Positions 1 through 5,740 are shown, counted from the stretch's first letter. The stretch is 6,720 bases of DNA from Actinomycetota bacterium (GCA_013813345.1 JACCRW010000192.1:1-6720); one strand, 5' to 3'. Numbers and translations: made by a program. Notes: generated from the sequence alone by a model not told the origin.

Positions 1-918
1 CTAGATCCAGCGCTTCCAGCGGAAGAACGCGAGCTGCCCGATCGTCGTCACGACGATGATCGCCCACGAAAAAGCGTAGCCGAGCCGCCACTGGAGCTCC
101 GGCATGTGAGCGAAGTTCTGGCCGTAGACGCCGACGATGAAGGTGGGGACGAGGAGCAGGGAGGCGATCACCGCCAGCTTCTTCACGACCTCGTTCTGAT
201 CTTGCGCGATCTTCGACTGGTGGTAGTCGCGTGCGCTCGAGATCAGATCCCGGGCAACGTCGAGCGACTCGGCAGCGTGCAGCAGCTTGTCGTAGGCATC
301 GGAGAAGCTGAGCTCGAGTGTCCGGTCGAAGAGCTCGTCCTCGCCGACGTCGATCCGGCCGTCAACGATTCGCCGAACGGCGTCTCGCGTCGGTCCGAGC
401 GTCCGCCGAATCTGGAGGACATCCTCGCGGAGGTCGGAGAGGCGGCGCCTGATCTGCTCGTTCGGCCAGGTCTCGATTCCCGCCTCGAGCTCGTCGATCT
501 CGTCGTTGACCGTGTCCAGCAGGCGCAGGTAGCGCTCCGCCACGTCGTCCACGAGGTAGTAGAGGACGAGCCCGGTGGACGGGGAGCCGTGGGCGTCGCA
601 GGCCTCCTGCACCTCGTCGATCGAGAAGGGCTCCTCGCCCGAGGGTGTCTTGCGGACGGTGAGTGCGACCTCGGGGGTGAGCACGAAGTCGACCTCCTGA
701 TAGAAGACCCGATCCTCCATGGGCACTGCGACGGGAACGAGCAGGACGCCGAAGACGTAGTCGCCGTGGCCCTCGAACGTCGGCCGGGCTGTCGCCCGCT
801 GCGGCGGCGGAGCGAGTAGCTGCTCGAGCGCGCTCCAGTGGAGGTCGACCGGCGACTCCGCGACGAGCTCGTCCCGCGCCGGGTCGAGGAGATCGATCCA
901 GCGCACACCGCGGGCCAC
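1..918 (-). CDS. corA: CorA-family divalent cation (magnesium) channel, GQN variant
   Basis: This is a complete 305-residue protein, near the usual CorA length. CorA proteins form homopentameric inner-membrane channels for Mg2+ (sometimes Co2+ or Ni2+). An N-terminal cytoplasmic alpha/beta domain (about 1-130) is followed by a long charged helical region (about 130-245) that would form the funnel. Two membrane segments lie at the C terminus (about 247-265 and 280-300). The connecting loop carries HMPEL (271-275), typical of CorA, and the protein ends in a basic tail, WKRWI. The hallmark GMN at the end of TM1 reads GQN (266-268), so ion selectivity could differ from classical CorA. The start is GTG at 918. 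It lacks a clear Shine-Dalgarno and the frame is open further upstream, so a few more residues or the GTG four codons downstream remain possible. It lies 46 bp after trxB, probably in the same operon. The family call is firm; the ion is inferred. Confidence 0.9.
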   Translation of the reverse strand: MARGVRWIDLLDPARDELVAESPVDLHWSALEQLLAPPPQRATARPTFEGHGDYVFGVLLVPVAVPMEDRVFYQEVDFVLTPEVALTVRKTPSGEEPFSIDEVQEACDAHGSPSTGLVLYYLVDDVAERYLRLLDTVNDEIDELEAGIETWPNEQIRRRLSDLREDVLQIRRTLGPTRDAVRRIVDGRIDVGEDELFDRTLELSFSDAYDKLLHAAESLDVARDLISSARDYHQSKIAQDQNEVVKKLAVIASLLLVPTFIVGVYGQNFAHMPELQWRLGYAFSWAIIVVTTIGQLAFFRWKRWI

Positions 919-964
919 GAGGTCGACGTTAGCGACCGAGTCGGCCGGAGCCGGCGGCTGGAGG

Positions 965-1948
965 TCAGGCTGGTCGGGTCTGCTCGCGCGGCGCCGTTAG
1001 GGCCGCCTCGAGATGCCCGTGGGCGTCGGCGAGGAACCGCTCGGCGTCGAGAGCCGCGGCACATCCGGAGCCGGCCGCCGTGACGGCCTGGCGGTAGACG
1101 TGATCCTGAACATCGCCGGCCGCGAAGACACCGGGGACGTTTGTCTCGGTCGTCTTGCCTCTCGTGAGCAGGTAGCCCGCGTCGTCGTGGTCGAGCTGGT
1201 CGACGAACAGCTTGGTCGTCGGATCGTGCCCGATCGCGACGAAGAGCCCGTCGGTCGTGTAGTCGAGCTGCTCGCCCGTCTCGACATGGCTCAACCGCAC
1301 CCCGGAGAGCTTGCCCGACTCGACCCCCAGCACCTCGTCGACGACATACGGGGTCAGGATCTCGATCTTCTCATGCGCCTTGGCCCGGTCGACCATGATC
1401 TGCGAGGCGCGGAAATCCTCGCGCCGATGGACGATCGTCACCTTCGAGGCAAACTTCGTCAGGAACAGCGCCTCCTCCATCGCGGAGTCGCCGCCGCCGA
1501 CCACGACGACCTCGCGATCGCGGTAGAAGGCTCCGTCGCAGGTGGCGCAGTATGTGACGCCGCGTCCGTGCAGCGCACGCTCGGATTCGAGCCCGATCTG
1601 CCGCGCTGTTGCTCCCGTCGCGACGATCACCGTCTCCGAGCGGTACTCCTCTTCGCCGACGAACACACCGAACGGGCGCTCGGAGAGATCGACCCTGGTC
1701 ACGTCGTCGGTAACGAATTCGGTCCCGAAGCGCTCGGCCTGCTCGCGGAACTGGGTCATCATCGCCGGCCCCATGACGCCTTCCGGGTAGCCCGGATAGT
1801 TCTCGACCTCGCTCGTGATCATCAGCTGTCCGCCCCATTGGAACCCCTCGATCACGAGCGGCTTCAGGTTCGCGCGGGCCGCGTAGAGCGCGGCTGTATA
1901 ACCGGCGGGACCGCCGCCGATGATGATCACGTCACGAACGTCGCTCAC
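965..1948 (-). CDS. trxB: Thioredoxin reductase (NADPH)
   Basis: This is a complete 327-residue flavoenzyme of normal length for low-molecular-weight bacterial TrxR. It passes electrons from NADPH through FAD and a CxxC disulfide to oxidised thioredoxin in the cytoplasm. Visible motifs are the FAD Rossmann loop GGGPAG (11-16), the redox-active CATC with its following Asp (Cys134, Cys137, Asp138), and the NADPH Rossmann loop GGGDSA (151-156). HRR (174-176) supplies the arginines that bind the NADP 2'-phosphate, and GVFAAGDV (273-280) is the second FAD motif. The start is GTG at 1948, preceded by a strong AGGAGG 9 bases away. No thioredoxin gene follows, although trxA is the common partner; the downstream neighbour is corA. 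A SigR/SigH-like promoter sits about 46-71 bases upstream, fitting thiol-oxidative-stress control. The ferredoxin/flavodoxin reductase family lacks the CxxC seen here, so the TrxB call is secure. Confidence 0.97.
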   Translation of the reverse strand: MSDVRDVIIIGGGPAGYTAALYAARANLKPLVIEGFQWGGQLMITSEVENYPGYPEGVMGPAMMTQFREQAERFGTEFVTDDVTRVDLSERPFGVFVGEEEYRSETVIVATGATARQIGLESERALHGRGVTYCATCDGAFYRDREVVVVGGGDSAMEEALFLTKFASKVTIVHRREDFRASQIMVDRAKAHEKIEILTPYVVDEVLGVESGKLSGVRLSHVETGEQLDYTTDGLFVAIGHDPTTKLFVDQLDHDDAGYLLTRGKTTETNVPGVFAAGDVQDHVYRQAVTAAGSGCAAALDAERFLADAHGHLEAALTAPREQTRPA

Positions 1949-1957
1949 GAGCTACTT

Positions 1958-1963
1958 CCTCCT
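1958..1963 (-). promoter_or_regulatory. Shine-Dalgarno of trxB
   Basis: On the minus strand AGGAGG lies 9 bases before the GTG at 1948. It fixes that non-ATG codon as the trxB start, and it contrasts with several neighbours that have no recognisable ribosome binding site. Confidence 0.85.
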
Positions 1964-1993
1964 CTGGCCGCCTGTGCGACCCTCACCATAGAG

Positions 1994-2019
1994 AACGAAT
2001 CGGAGGCGTCGGGTGTTCC
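1994..2019 (-). promoter_or_regulatory. Candidate ECF-sigma (SigR/SigH-type) promoter of trxB-corA
   Basis: On the minus strand GGAAC (2019 to 2015) is followed by 17 bases and then CGTT (1997 to 1994), i.e. 18 bases between GGAAC and GTT. Promoters of the actinobacterial thiol-stress ECF sigma factors (Streptomyces SigR, Mycobacterium SigH) follow GGAA(T/C)-N17-19-GTT, and thioredoxin system genes are classic targets of both. Transcription would start near 1986-1989, giving a leader of about 40 bases that contains the AGGAGG. The match is read directly; use by an ECF factor in this organism is inferred, since no sigma or anti-sigma gene is in the window. Confidence 0.6.
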
Positions 2020-2057
2020 GGGGCGCGCCGGTCGTGGCAGCGATCGTTACGGTTGCT

Positions 2058-2063
2058 TAAGAT
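2058..2063 (+). promoter_or_regulatory. Candidate -10 element for the release-factor homologue
   Basis: TAAGAT lies 27 bases before the ATG at 2091, a spacing that leaves a short leader containing AAAGG (2081-2085) as a weak ribosome binding site. At 17 bases upstream the -35 position reads TGGCAG, a poor match to TTGACA. It is divergent from the trxB promoter and lies behind it, in the same 142-bp intergenic region. Confidence 0.35.
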
Positions 2064-2090
2064 CCGGCCGGGCGCGGAAGAAAGGTCGAG

Positions 2091-3230
2091 ATGACGACAG
2101 TGAGCCTCGAGAGCCTCCGAGATCTGGCGACGTTCCGAGCGGAGAACGGGTGCGCGATCAGCCTGTATCTCGATCTGCACCCGAGTGTGAGCCCGACCGC
2201 CGGCGACACGGCGGTGCGGGTCGAATCGTTGCTCGACCGTGCCGCGAAGTCGCACGGCGCGACCCGGGGCGATCTCGCCCACGAGGTGCGTGAGGGGCTG
2301 AAAGCCGATTTCGAACGGCTTCATCGCTTCTTCGCCGAGGAGCTCGAGCGGGACGGCGCCCACGGTTTCGCGGTGTTCGCGGCCGGACTGGACAACGTGT
2401 GGCGGGTGCTGCCGCTGTCGTCCTCGGTGCCGGACGCGGCCCGCGTGGCCGACGATTTCCTCCTTGCTCCGCTCGTCCCCCTCCTCGGACGCGGGAACGG
2501 CGCCCTCGTCGCCGTCGTCAACCGCGAGCAGGGACGGGTCCTCGAGCTGCGGGACGGCAGGCTCGAGGAGATCGTCGACCGCACCGAGGAGGCGCCGAGC
2601 CGCCACGACCAGGGAGGCTGGTCGCAGGCTCGCTTCCAGCGCCACATCGAGAACGTGGCGCACGAGCACTACAAGACAGTCGCCGCCGAGCTCGACCGCG
2701 CGTTCCGACGCCTCGAGCGGCCGCGGATCGTCGTCGCCTGCACGGAGGATGTGCGCCCCGAGTTCGCGACCACCCTCCACACAGAGGTCGCCGACGCGGT
2801 CGTCGGCTGGGTGGCAGTCGAGCAGCATGCCGGGCCGGCCGACCTGCGGGAGGCGGCGGAGCCTCTGCTCGAGCGGTGGCGAGCCGAGCGCCAGGGCGAG
2901 CTCGTGGAGCGCTGGCGCGAGGAGACGGGACGGAACGCGCGCGGCGTCTCGGGCTGGGAAGACACGTTAGGGGCCGCTTCCGACGGCCGGATCGAGACGC
3001 TGCTCTACCAGCAGGGCACGCACAGCGACGCGTTTCGGTGCCCCGCTTGCGGTCGAGCGTCGGCCGGCGCGGGGACGTGCCCACTCGACGGGACGACGAT
3101 GGAGTTCCGCGACGACGGGCTCGACCTCGCCGTCCGGCTGACCCTCGCCCACGGCGGGGAGGTGCACGCGGTCGAGCACCGCCGCGACCTCGACCCGGTC
3201 GGGGGGATCGGCGCGATCCTGAGGTACTAG
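2091..3230 (+). CDS. Bacterial homologue of archaeo-eukaryotic release factor 1 (baeRF/Vms1-like)
   Basis: This 379-residue protein resembles the bacterial eRF1-like (baeRF) families found by comparative genomics, which are related to eRF1, Dom34 and Vms1/ANKZF1. The role inferred for them is peptidyl-tRNA hydrolysis or ribosome rescue, but few if any have been tested. The N-terminal domain spans roughly 1-130 and the middle domain about 135-245. Where eRF1 carries GGQ, this protein has GGWSQ followed by ARFQRH (175-185), which can be read as the GxxQ form seen in Vms1-type hydrolases. In the last third, CPACG (317-321) and CPLDG (330-334) form a zinc-ribbon-like insert with only three cysteines (317, 320, 330). 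The chain ends in GGIGAILRY (371-379), a signature I recognise from this family's L7Ae-like C-terminal domain. The start is ATG with a weak AAAGG before it. It is a single-gene unit overlapping rmuC tail to tail. The superfamily call is good; the exact subfamily (baeRF10 or a relative) is uncertain. Confidence 0.8.
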   Translation: MTTVSLESLRDLATFRAENGCAISLYLDLHPSVSPTAGDTAVRVESLLDRAAKSHGATRGDLAHEVREGLKADFERLHRFFAEELERDGAHGFAVFAAGLDNVWRVLPLSSSVPDAARVADDFLLAPLVPLLGRGNGALVAVVNREQGRVLELRDGRLEEIVDRTEEAPSRHDQGGWSQARFQRHIENVAHEHYKTVAAELDRAFRRLERPRIVVACTEDVRPEFATTLHTEVADAVVGWVAVEQHAGPADLREAAEPLLERWRAERQGELVERWREETGRNARGVSGWEDTLGAASDGRIETLLYQQGTHSDAFRCPACGRASAGAGTCPLDGTTMEFRDDGLDLAVRLTLAHGGEVHAVEHRRDLDPVGGIGAILRY

Positions 3231-4435
3231 GCAGCGTCGATCGCGCGGAGCGCGGACTCGCGATCGCCGACGAGCTCGGGCGCCTGCAGCGAGCGGGTCT
3301 GCCGCTCGAGCGGCTGCAACGGCTTCAGCTCGCCTTCGATCCCGTGCTGCTCGAACCGACGGGCTTGGACGAGCACGCGCGTCTCGAGCGAGCCGATCGC
3401 CGAGTTGTAGTGCCCGACGGCGCTGTCGAGTGCTTTGCCGGCATCGCCGAGGTGCTTCGCCATCGTCGAGATCCGGCCGTACAGCTCCCGTCCGAGCTCG
3501 TGCACCTCGCGGGCGCTCTGCGCCACGGTCTCCTGCTGCCACGTGGCCGCGACGGTTCGCAGGAGCGTGAAGAGCGTCGAGGGCGAGGCGAGGATGACGC
3601 CGCTGCGCCAGCCGTCCTCGGAGAGCGCCGAGTCCTGTTCCTGCGCCGCCCGGATGAAGGTCTCGTCGGGGACGAACATGATCACGAAGTCGGGTGAGGG
3701 CGAGAACTGCCGCCAGTAGGCCTTCTGGGCGAGCCTGCCGACATGGTCGCGCACCTGGCGGGCGTGTCCGGCGAGATGCTCGACCCGAAGATCGTCGTCC
3801 TCGCATTCGCAGGCGTCGAGGTACGCCGCGAGAGGCGCCTTGGCATCGATCACGACCTGCTTGCCGCCGGGGAGCCGCACGACCAGGTCGGGACGGAGCA
3901 GAGCGCCGTCACCGTCCCGCACGGACGACTGCTCCTCGAAGTCGCAGTGCGGCAGCATTCCGGCCGCCTCGACCACGTTGCGGAGCTGCACCTCGCCCCA
4001 TCGCCCGCGGACGTGTGGAGTGCGGAGCGCCTTGACGAGGTTGCCGGTTTCGAGTCGTAGCCGCTCCTGTGTGCCGCCGAGCGTCGTCAGCTGTTGGGTC
4101 ACGGCGCCGTAGGCCGCCTGGCGCTCCTTCTCCATCCCGCGCATCTGTCCGTCCATCTTCTCGAGCGACTCCTTTAGCGGCGCGACATAGCCATGGATCT
4201 GGCTCTTTGCGACCTCGAGGAAGGAGGTCGTCGTCTGCTGGAGCGTCTCCGACGAAAGCGACCGGAACGCATCCCGTGCCTCCGCGACCACCGCTTCCCG
4301 CTCTTCGCCGGATCGCCGTTCGAGCCGAAGTTCGGCAGCGAGCTGGGCCGTCCGGCTGCGCATCACGACCCAGGCGCAGCTTCCGCCGAGCGCCAGGCCG
4401 AGCGCGAGACCGAGGATGAGGGTGAGAGTGATCAT
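3227..4435 (-). CDS. rmuC: RmuC-family DNA recombination limiting protein
   Basis: This is a complete 402-residue RmuC homologue. In E. coli, loss of RmuC raises inversion at short inverted repeats, and the family carries a domain related to PD-(D/E)xK nucleases. Residues 5-25 form a hydrophobic N-terminal anchor, followed by a long charged coiled-coil region (about 28-135). The conserved core holds GRWGEVQLRN (144-153), then RPD (181-183) and IDAK (196-199). Asp183, Asp197 and Lys199 are the likely nuclease-type catalytic residues. FVPDE (254-258) and ASPSTL (283-288) are further family motifs, and a second helical stretch covers about 300-385. The start is ATG at 4435, immediately before the hydrophobic anchor. 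No Shine-Dalgarno is visible, but a TACCGT lies 11 bases upstream. It is divergent from the DUF3105 gene, and its stop codon overlaps that of the convergent release-factor homologue. The family call is firm; enzymatic activity in this organism is inferred. Confidence 0.95.
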   Translation of the reverse strand: MITLTLILGLALGLALGGSCAWVVMRSRTAQLAAELRLERRSGEEREAVVAEARDAFRSLSSETLQQTTTSFLEVAKSQIHGYVAPLKESLEKMDGQMRGMEKERQAAYGAVTQQLTTLGGTQERLRLETGNLVKALRTPHVRGRWGEVQLRNVVEAAGMLPHCDFEEQSSVRDGDGALLRPDLVVRLPGGKQVVIDAKAPLAAYLDACECEDDDLRVEHLAGHARQVRDHVGRLAQKAYWRQFSPSPDFVIMFVPDETFIRAAQEQDSALSEDGWRSGVILASPSTLFTLLRTVAATWQQETVAQSAREVHELGRELYGRISTMAKHLGDAGKALDSAVGHYNSAIGSLETRVLVQARRFEQHGIEGELKPLQPLERQTRSLQAPELVGDRESALRAIDAA

Positions 4436-4446
4436 TGGGCCGACGA

Positions 4447-4452
4447 ACGGTA
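4447..4452 (-). promoter_or_regulatory. Candidate -10 element of rmuC
   Basis: TACCGT on the minus strand lies 11 bases before the rmuC ATG, with no ribosome binding site between. That fits a leaderless or very short-leader transcript. No convincing -35 was found, so this is a weak call on its own; its value is that other genes here show the same arrangement. Confidence 0.3.
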
Positions 4453-4483
4453 GAGATCGGGTCGGACGGACAGGTCACGCTGC

Positions 4484-4489
4484 TAGAGT
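4484..4489 (+). promoter_or_regulatory. Candidate -10 element of the DUF3105 gene
   Basis: TAGAGT lies 10 bases before the ATG at 4500. Transcription would begin near 4496, leaving only a few untranslated bases, and there is no Shine-Dalgarno in the gap. The -35 position shows no TTGAC-like hexamer. Confidence 0.45.
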
Positions 4490-4499
4490 CGCCGCGGCT

Positions 4500-5210
4500 A
4501 TGGCCCGCAAAGACCGCGTTCCGAACCCGCCGAAACGACCTGTCCAGGCGCCTCAGCGTCGCAGCACGCCGGCCACGGCCGCCGACGCGGAGCGGCGGAA
4601 GCGCCTGCTCTACATCGTTGCCGCGTCGATCTTCGCCGCGCTCGTCGTCGTGCTTGCAGCCCTCCTCATAGGTGGGGGTGGCGGCAAGAGCGAGACGGCG
4701 CTCCTCGCGGACGCCGGCTGCACCCTCCGAAGCTTCCCGGCACAGGCGAACGAGCCGGATCACTCCGATGTGCCGACCCTCGAGGCCAAGCCGAAGTGGA
4801 ACTCGTTCCCCCCGACGAGCGGCCCGCACTTCGGTCAAACCGCCGTCTTAGGCTCCTACGACGAGCCGGTGCCGCTCGTCCAGTCCACGCACAACCTCGA
4901 GCACGGCGCCGTGATCATCCACTACGGCGACGACGTCCCCGAGGCCGAGATCGAGGCGATTCGATCCTTCTACGAGGACGATCCGAACGGATTGATCGTC
5001 GCGCCGCTCGCGCGGCTCGGAGAGAAGATCGCGCTGACGGCTTGGACTGCTCCCGAGCCGAGGCCCGGCGACGAGCCCGACCGTGGCCGTGGCTACCTCG
5101 CCGAGTGCACCGAGTTCGACGAGACGGCATTCTCGACCTTCGTCGACGAGCACCGCGGCAAGGGGCCGGAGCGGTTCCCGGTCGAGGACCTCGTGCCGGG
5201 CGGGGGATAG
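4500..5210 (+). CDS. DUF3105 family membrane-anchored extracytoplasmic protein
   Basis: This 236-residue protein of unknown function is recognised as DUF3105 from two motifs: NSFPPTSGPHF (101-111) and HNLEHGAVIIHY (131-142). Residues 1-35 are a basic, proline-rich cytoplasmic tail ending in ERRKR. One hydrophobic helix (about 37-57) is followed by a glycine run, and the remaining ~175 residues would lie outside the membrane. Only two cysteines are present, Cys74 and Cys203, both in the external domain and able in principle to form a disulfide. The histidines of the two motifs (110, 131, 135) could bind a metal or form an active site, but nothing here proves this. I chose ATG at 4500 because the upstream ATG in the same frame (4416) would overlap the start of rmuC by 20 bases, adds residues unlike the family, and would bypass the TAGAGT promoter element. 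Family confidence is good; no function can be assigned. Confidence 0.88.
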   Translation: MARKDRVPNPPKRPVQAPQRRSTPATAADAERRKRLLYIVAASIFAALVVVLAALLIGGGGGKSETALLADAGCTLRSFPAQANEPDHSDVPTLEAKPKWNSFPPTSGPHFGQTAVLGSYDEPVPLVQSTHNLEHGAVIIHYGDDVPEAEIEAIRSFYEDDPNGLIVAPLARLGEKIALTAWTAPEPRPGDEPDRGRGYLAECTEFDETAFSTFVDEHRGKGPERFPVEDLVPGGG

Positions 5211-5217
5211 GGGCTTC

Positions 5218-5223
5218 TAGACT
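5218..5223 (+). promoter_or_regulatory. Candidate -10 element of tRNA-Leu
   Basis: TAGACT sits in the 23-base gap between the DUF3105 stop codon and the tRNA, 10 bases before the first tRNA base. A start near 5230 would give a very short 5' trailer for RNase P to remove. The -35 region would fall within the end of the upstream gene and is not recognisable. Confidence 0.4.
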
Positions 5224-5233
5224 GGCCGCAGAC

Positions 5234-5318
5234 GCCGGGGTGGCGGAACCGGTCAGACGCGCCCGACTTAAAATCGGGTGGCCTTCGGGCCATGAGGGTT
5301 CGAGTCCCTCCCCCGGCA
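5234..5318 (+). tRNA. tRNA-Leu, anticodon UAA
   Basis: A full class II cloverleaf can be folded by eye. The acceptor stem is GCCGGGG (5234-5240) with CCCCGGC (5311-5317), and the discriminator is A5318, as expected for tRNA-Leu. The anticodon stem CCCGA/TCGGG (5262-5266 with 5274-5278) encloses the loop CTTAAAA, with anticodon TAA at 5269-5271. The long variable arm TGGCCTTCGGGCCAT (5279-5293) is the type seen in Leu, Ser and Tyr tRNAs. The T stem GAGGG/CCCTC (5294-5298 with 5306-5310) encloses TTCGAGT. CCA is not encoded (ATC follows), so the CCA end must be added by nucleotidyltransferase. This isoacceptor reads UUA and UUG codons, which are rare in GC-rich genomes. Confidence 0.97.
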
Positions 5319-5363
5319 TCGGGTCGAAGCAGATCCGGCTCTACCGCAGACGAACGAGCGTCG

Positions 5364-5369
5364 TAGAGT
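5364..5369 (+). promoter_or_regulatory. Candidate -10 element of the 99-residue protein gene
   Basis: TAGAGT, the same hexamer as before the DUF3105 gene, lies 28 bases upstream of the ATG at 5398. Unlike the leaderless-looking cases, this leader contains a strong AGGAGG (5387-5392) five bases before the start. It sits 45 bases after the tRNA, so the gene may also be reached by read-through. Confidence 0.4.
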
Positions 5370-5386
5370 TGCGGCATCCCTACCCG

Positions 5387-5392
5387 AGGAGG
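5387..5392 (+). promoter_or_regulatory. Shine-Dalgarno of the 99-residue protein gene
   Basis: AGGAGG lies five bases before the ATG at 5398. Spacing and strength are good, and it supports this small gene being translated and the choice of start. Confidence 0.8.
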
Positions 5393-5397
5393 ATCGG

Positions 5398-5697
5398 ATG
5401 TACGTTCGGATCGCGCAGTTCGAGGCGCCCGCCAACGAGTGGGACGATCGGATCGCTGAGGTGCGGAGGCGGATGCAGAGCGGCGAGAACGCCGAGATGA
5501 GGCAGCTCGTCACGCGGTCGATGATGCTCGTCGATCGCGACGGAGGAAGGGGCGCCGGCCTGTTCTTCTGCGAGACCGAGGACGATCTCCGCAAGGTCGA
5601 CGAGCTGCTGGACAACGCCACCCCGCCACCCGGTGGGGGGAAGCGCACGTCGGTGCAGATGTACGAGGTCGCCGTGGACTCCGAGAACCCGAGCTAG
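5398..5697 (+). CDS. Small ABM-like dimeric alpha/beta-barrel protein, function unknown
   Basis: This 99-residue soluble protein opens with the beta strand MYVRIAQFE and an amphipathic helix (about 14-30). A strand-and-loop stretch LVDRDGGRGAGLFFCET (44-60) and a helix (61-72) follow. It ends with a short glycine/proline linker and a final strand, SVQMYEVAV (85-93). This order matches the antibiotic-biosynthesis-monooxygenase-like (dimeric alpha/beta barrel) fold, and similar uncharacterised proteins are frequent in actinobacteria. No catalytic residue stands out; one cysteine (58) is present. The strong AGGAGG and a terminator-like hairpin after the stop argue for a real single-gene unit. 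A role in small-molecule oxidation, degradation or sensing would be a guess. The fold assignment is by pattern only, with moderate confidence; that the gene is real is more certain. Confidence 0.8.
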   Translation: MYVRIAQFEAPANEWDDRIAEVRRRMQSGENAEMRQLVTRSMMLVDRDGGRGAGLFFCETEDDLRKVDELLDNATPPPGGGKRTSVQMYEVAVDSENPS

Positions 5698-5710
5698 CCG
5701 CCGAAGCATC

Positions 5711-5740
5711 GGGGGCCGGCCTCGTCGGCGGCCCTCTCTT
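5711..5740 (+). terminator. Candidate intrinsic terminator after the 99-residue protein gene
   Basis: GGGCC, a bulged G, then GCC (5713-5721) pair with GGCGGCCC (5727-5734) around the loop TCGTC, and one or two further pairs are possible at the base. The run TCTCTT that follows is short and mixed rather than a clean T tract. This is the usual look of GC-rich actinobacterial terminators, so the call is moderate. It separates this gene from the dehydrogenase. Confidence 0.5.

Noticed and set aside
106..819. A 237-codon plus-strand frame antisense to corA
   Set aside because: It shows no domain and no good ribosome binding site, and it is fully opposite a conserved channel gene.
2035..2040. TGGCAG as a -35 element for the release-factor homologue
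   Set aside because: It is at the right spacing from TAAGAT but agrees with TTGACA at only three positions, which is not more than chance.
1013..2293. A 426-codon plus-strand open frame antisense to trxB, running into the release-factor homologue
   Set aside because: Long stop-free frames are expected opposite GC-rich genes. Its translation is low-complexity, rich in Arg, Gly, Asp and Leu, with no recognisable domain, and it covers two well-supported genes and their promoters.
2399..3697. A 432-codon plus-strand frame within the release-factor homologue and opposite rmuC
   Set aside because: The product is an Arg/Gly/Ala/Pro-rich string typical of a shifted frame in high-GC DNA, and it spans two convergent real genes.
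4416..4499. N-terminal extension of the DUF3105 protein from an upstream ATG
   Set aside because: It would overlap the 5' end of rmuC, and it lies upstream of the likely TAGAGT promoter element. The start at 4500 gives a normal basic tail before the membrane helix.
5234..5318. tRNA-Leu as an integration site for a mobile element
   Set aside because: No integrase, direct repeat of the tRNA 3' end, or change in base composition is seen downstream; the neighbouring genes look chromosomal.
4915..5377. Minus-strand frames whose products contain strings like MPGEGLEPSWPEGH or GGTRTLMARRP over the tRNA
   Set aside because: These are the well-known spurious products of reading a tRNA-Leu gene backwards; the tRNA cloverleaf fully explains the bases.
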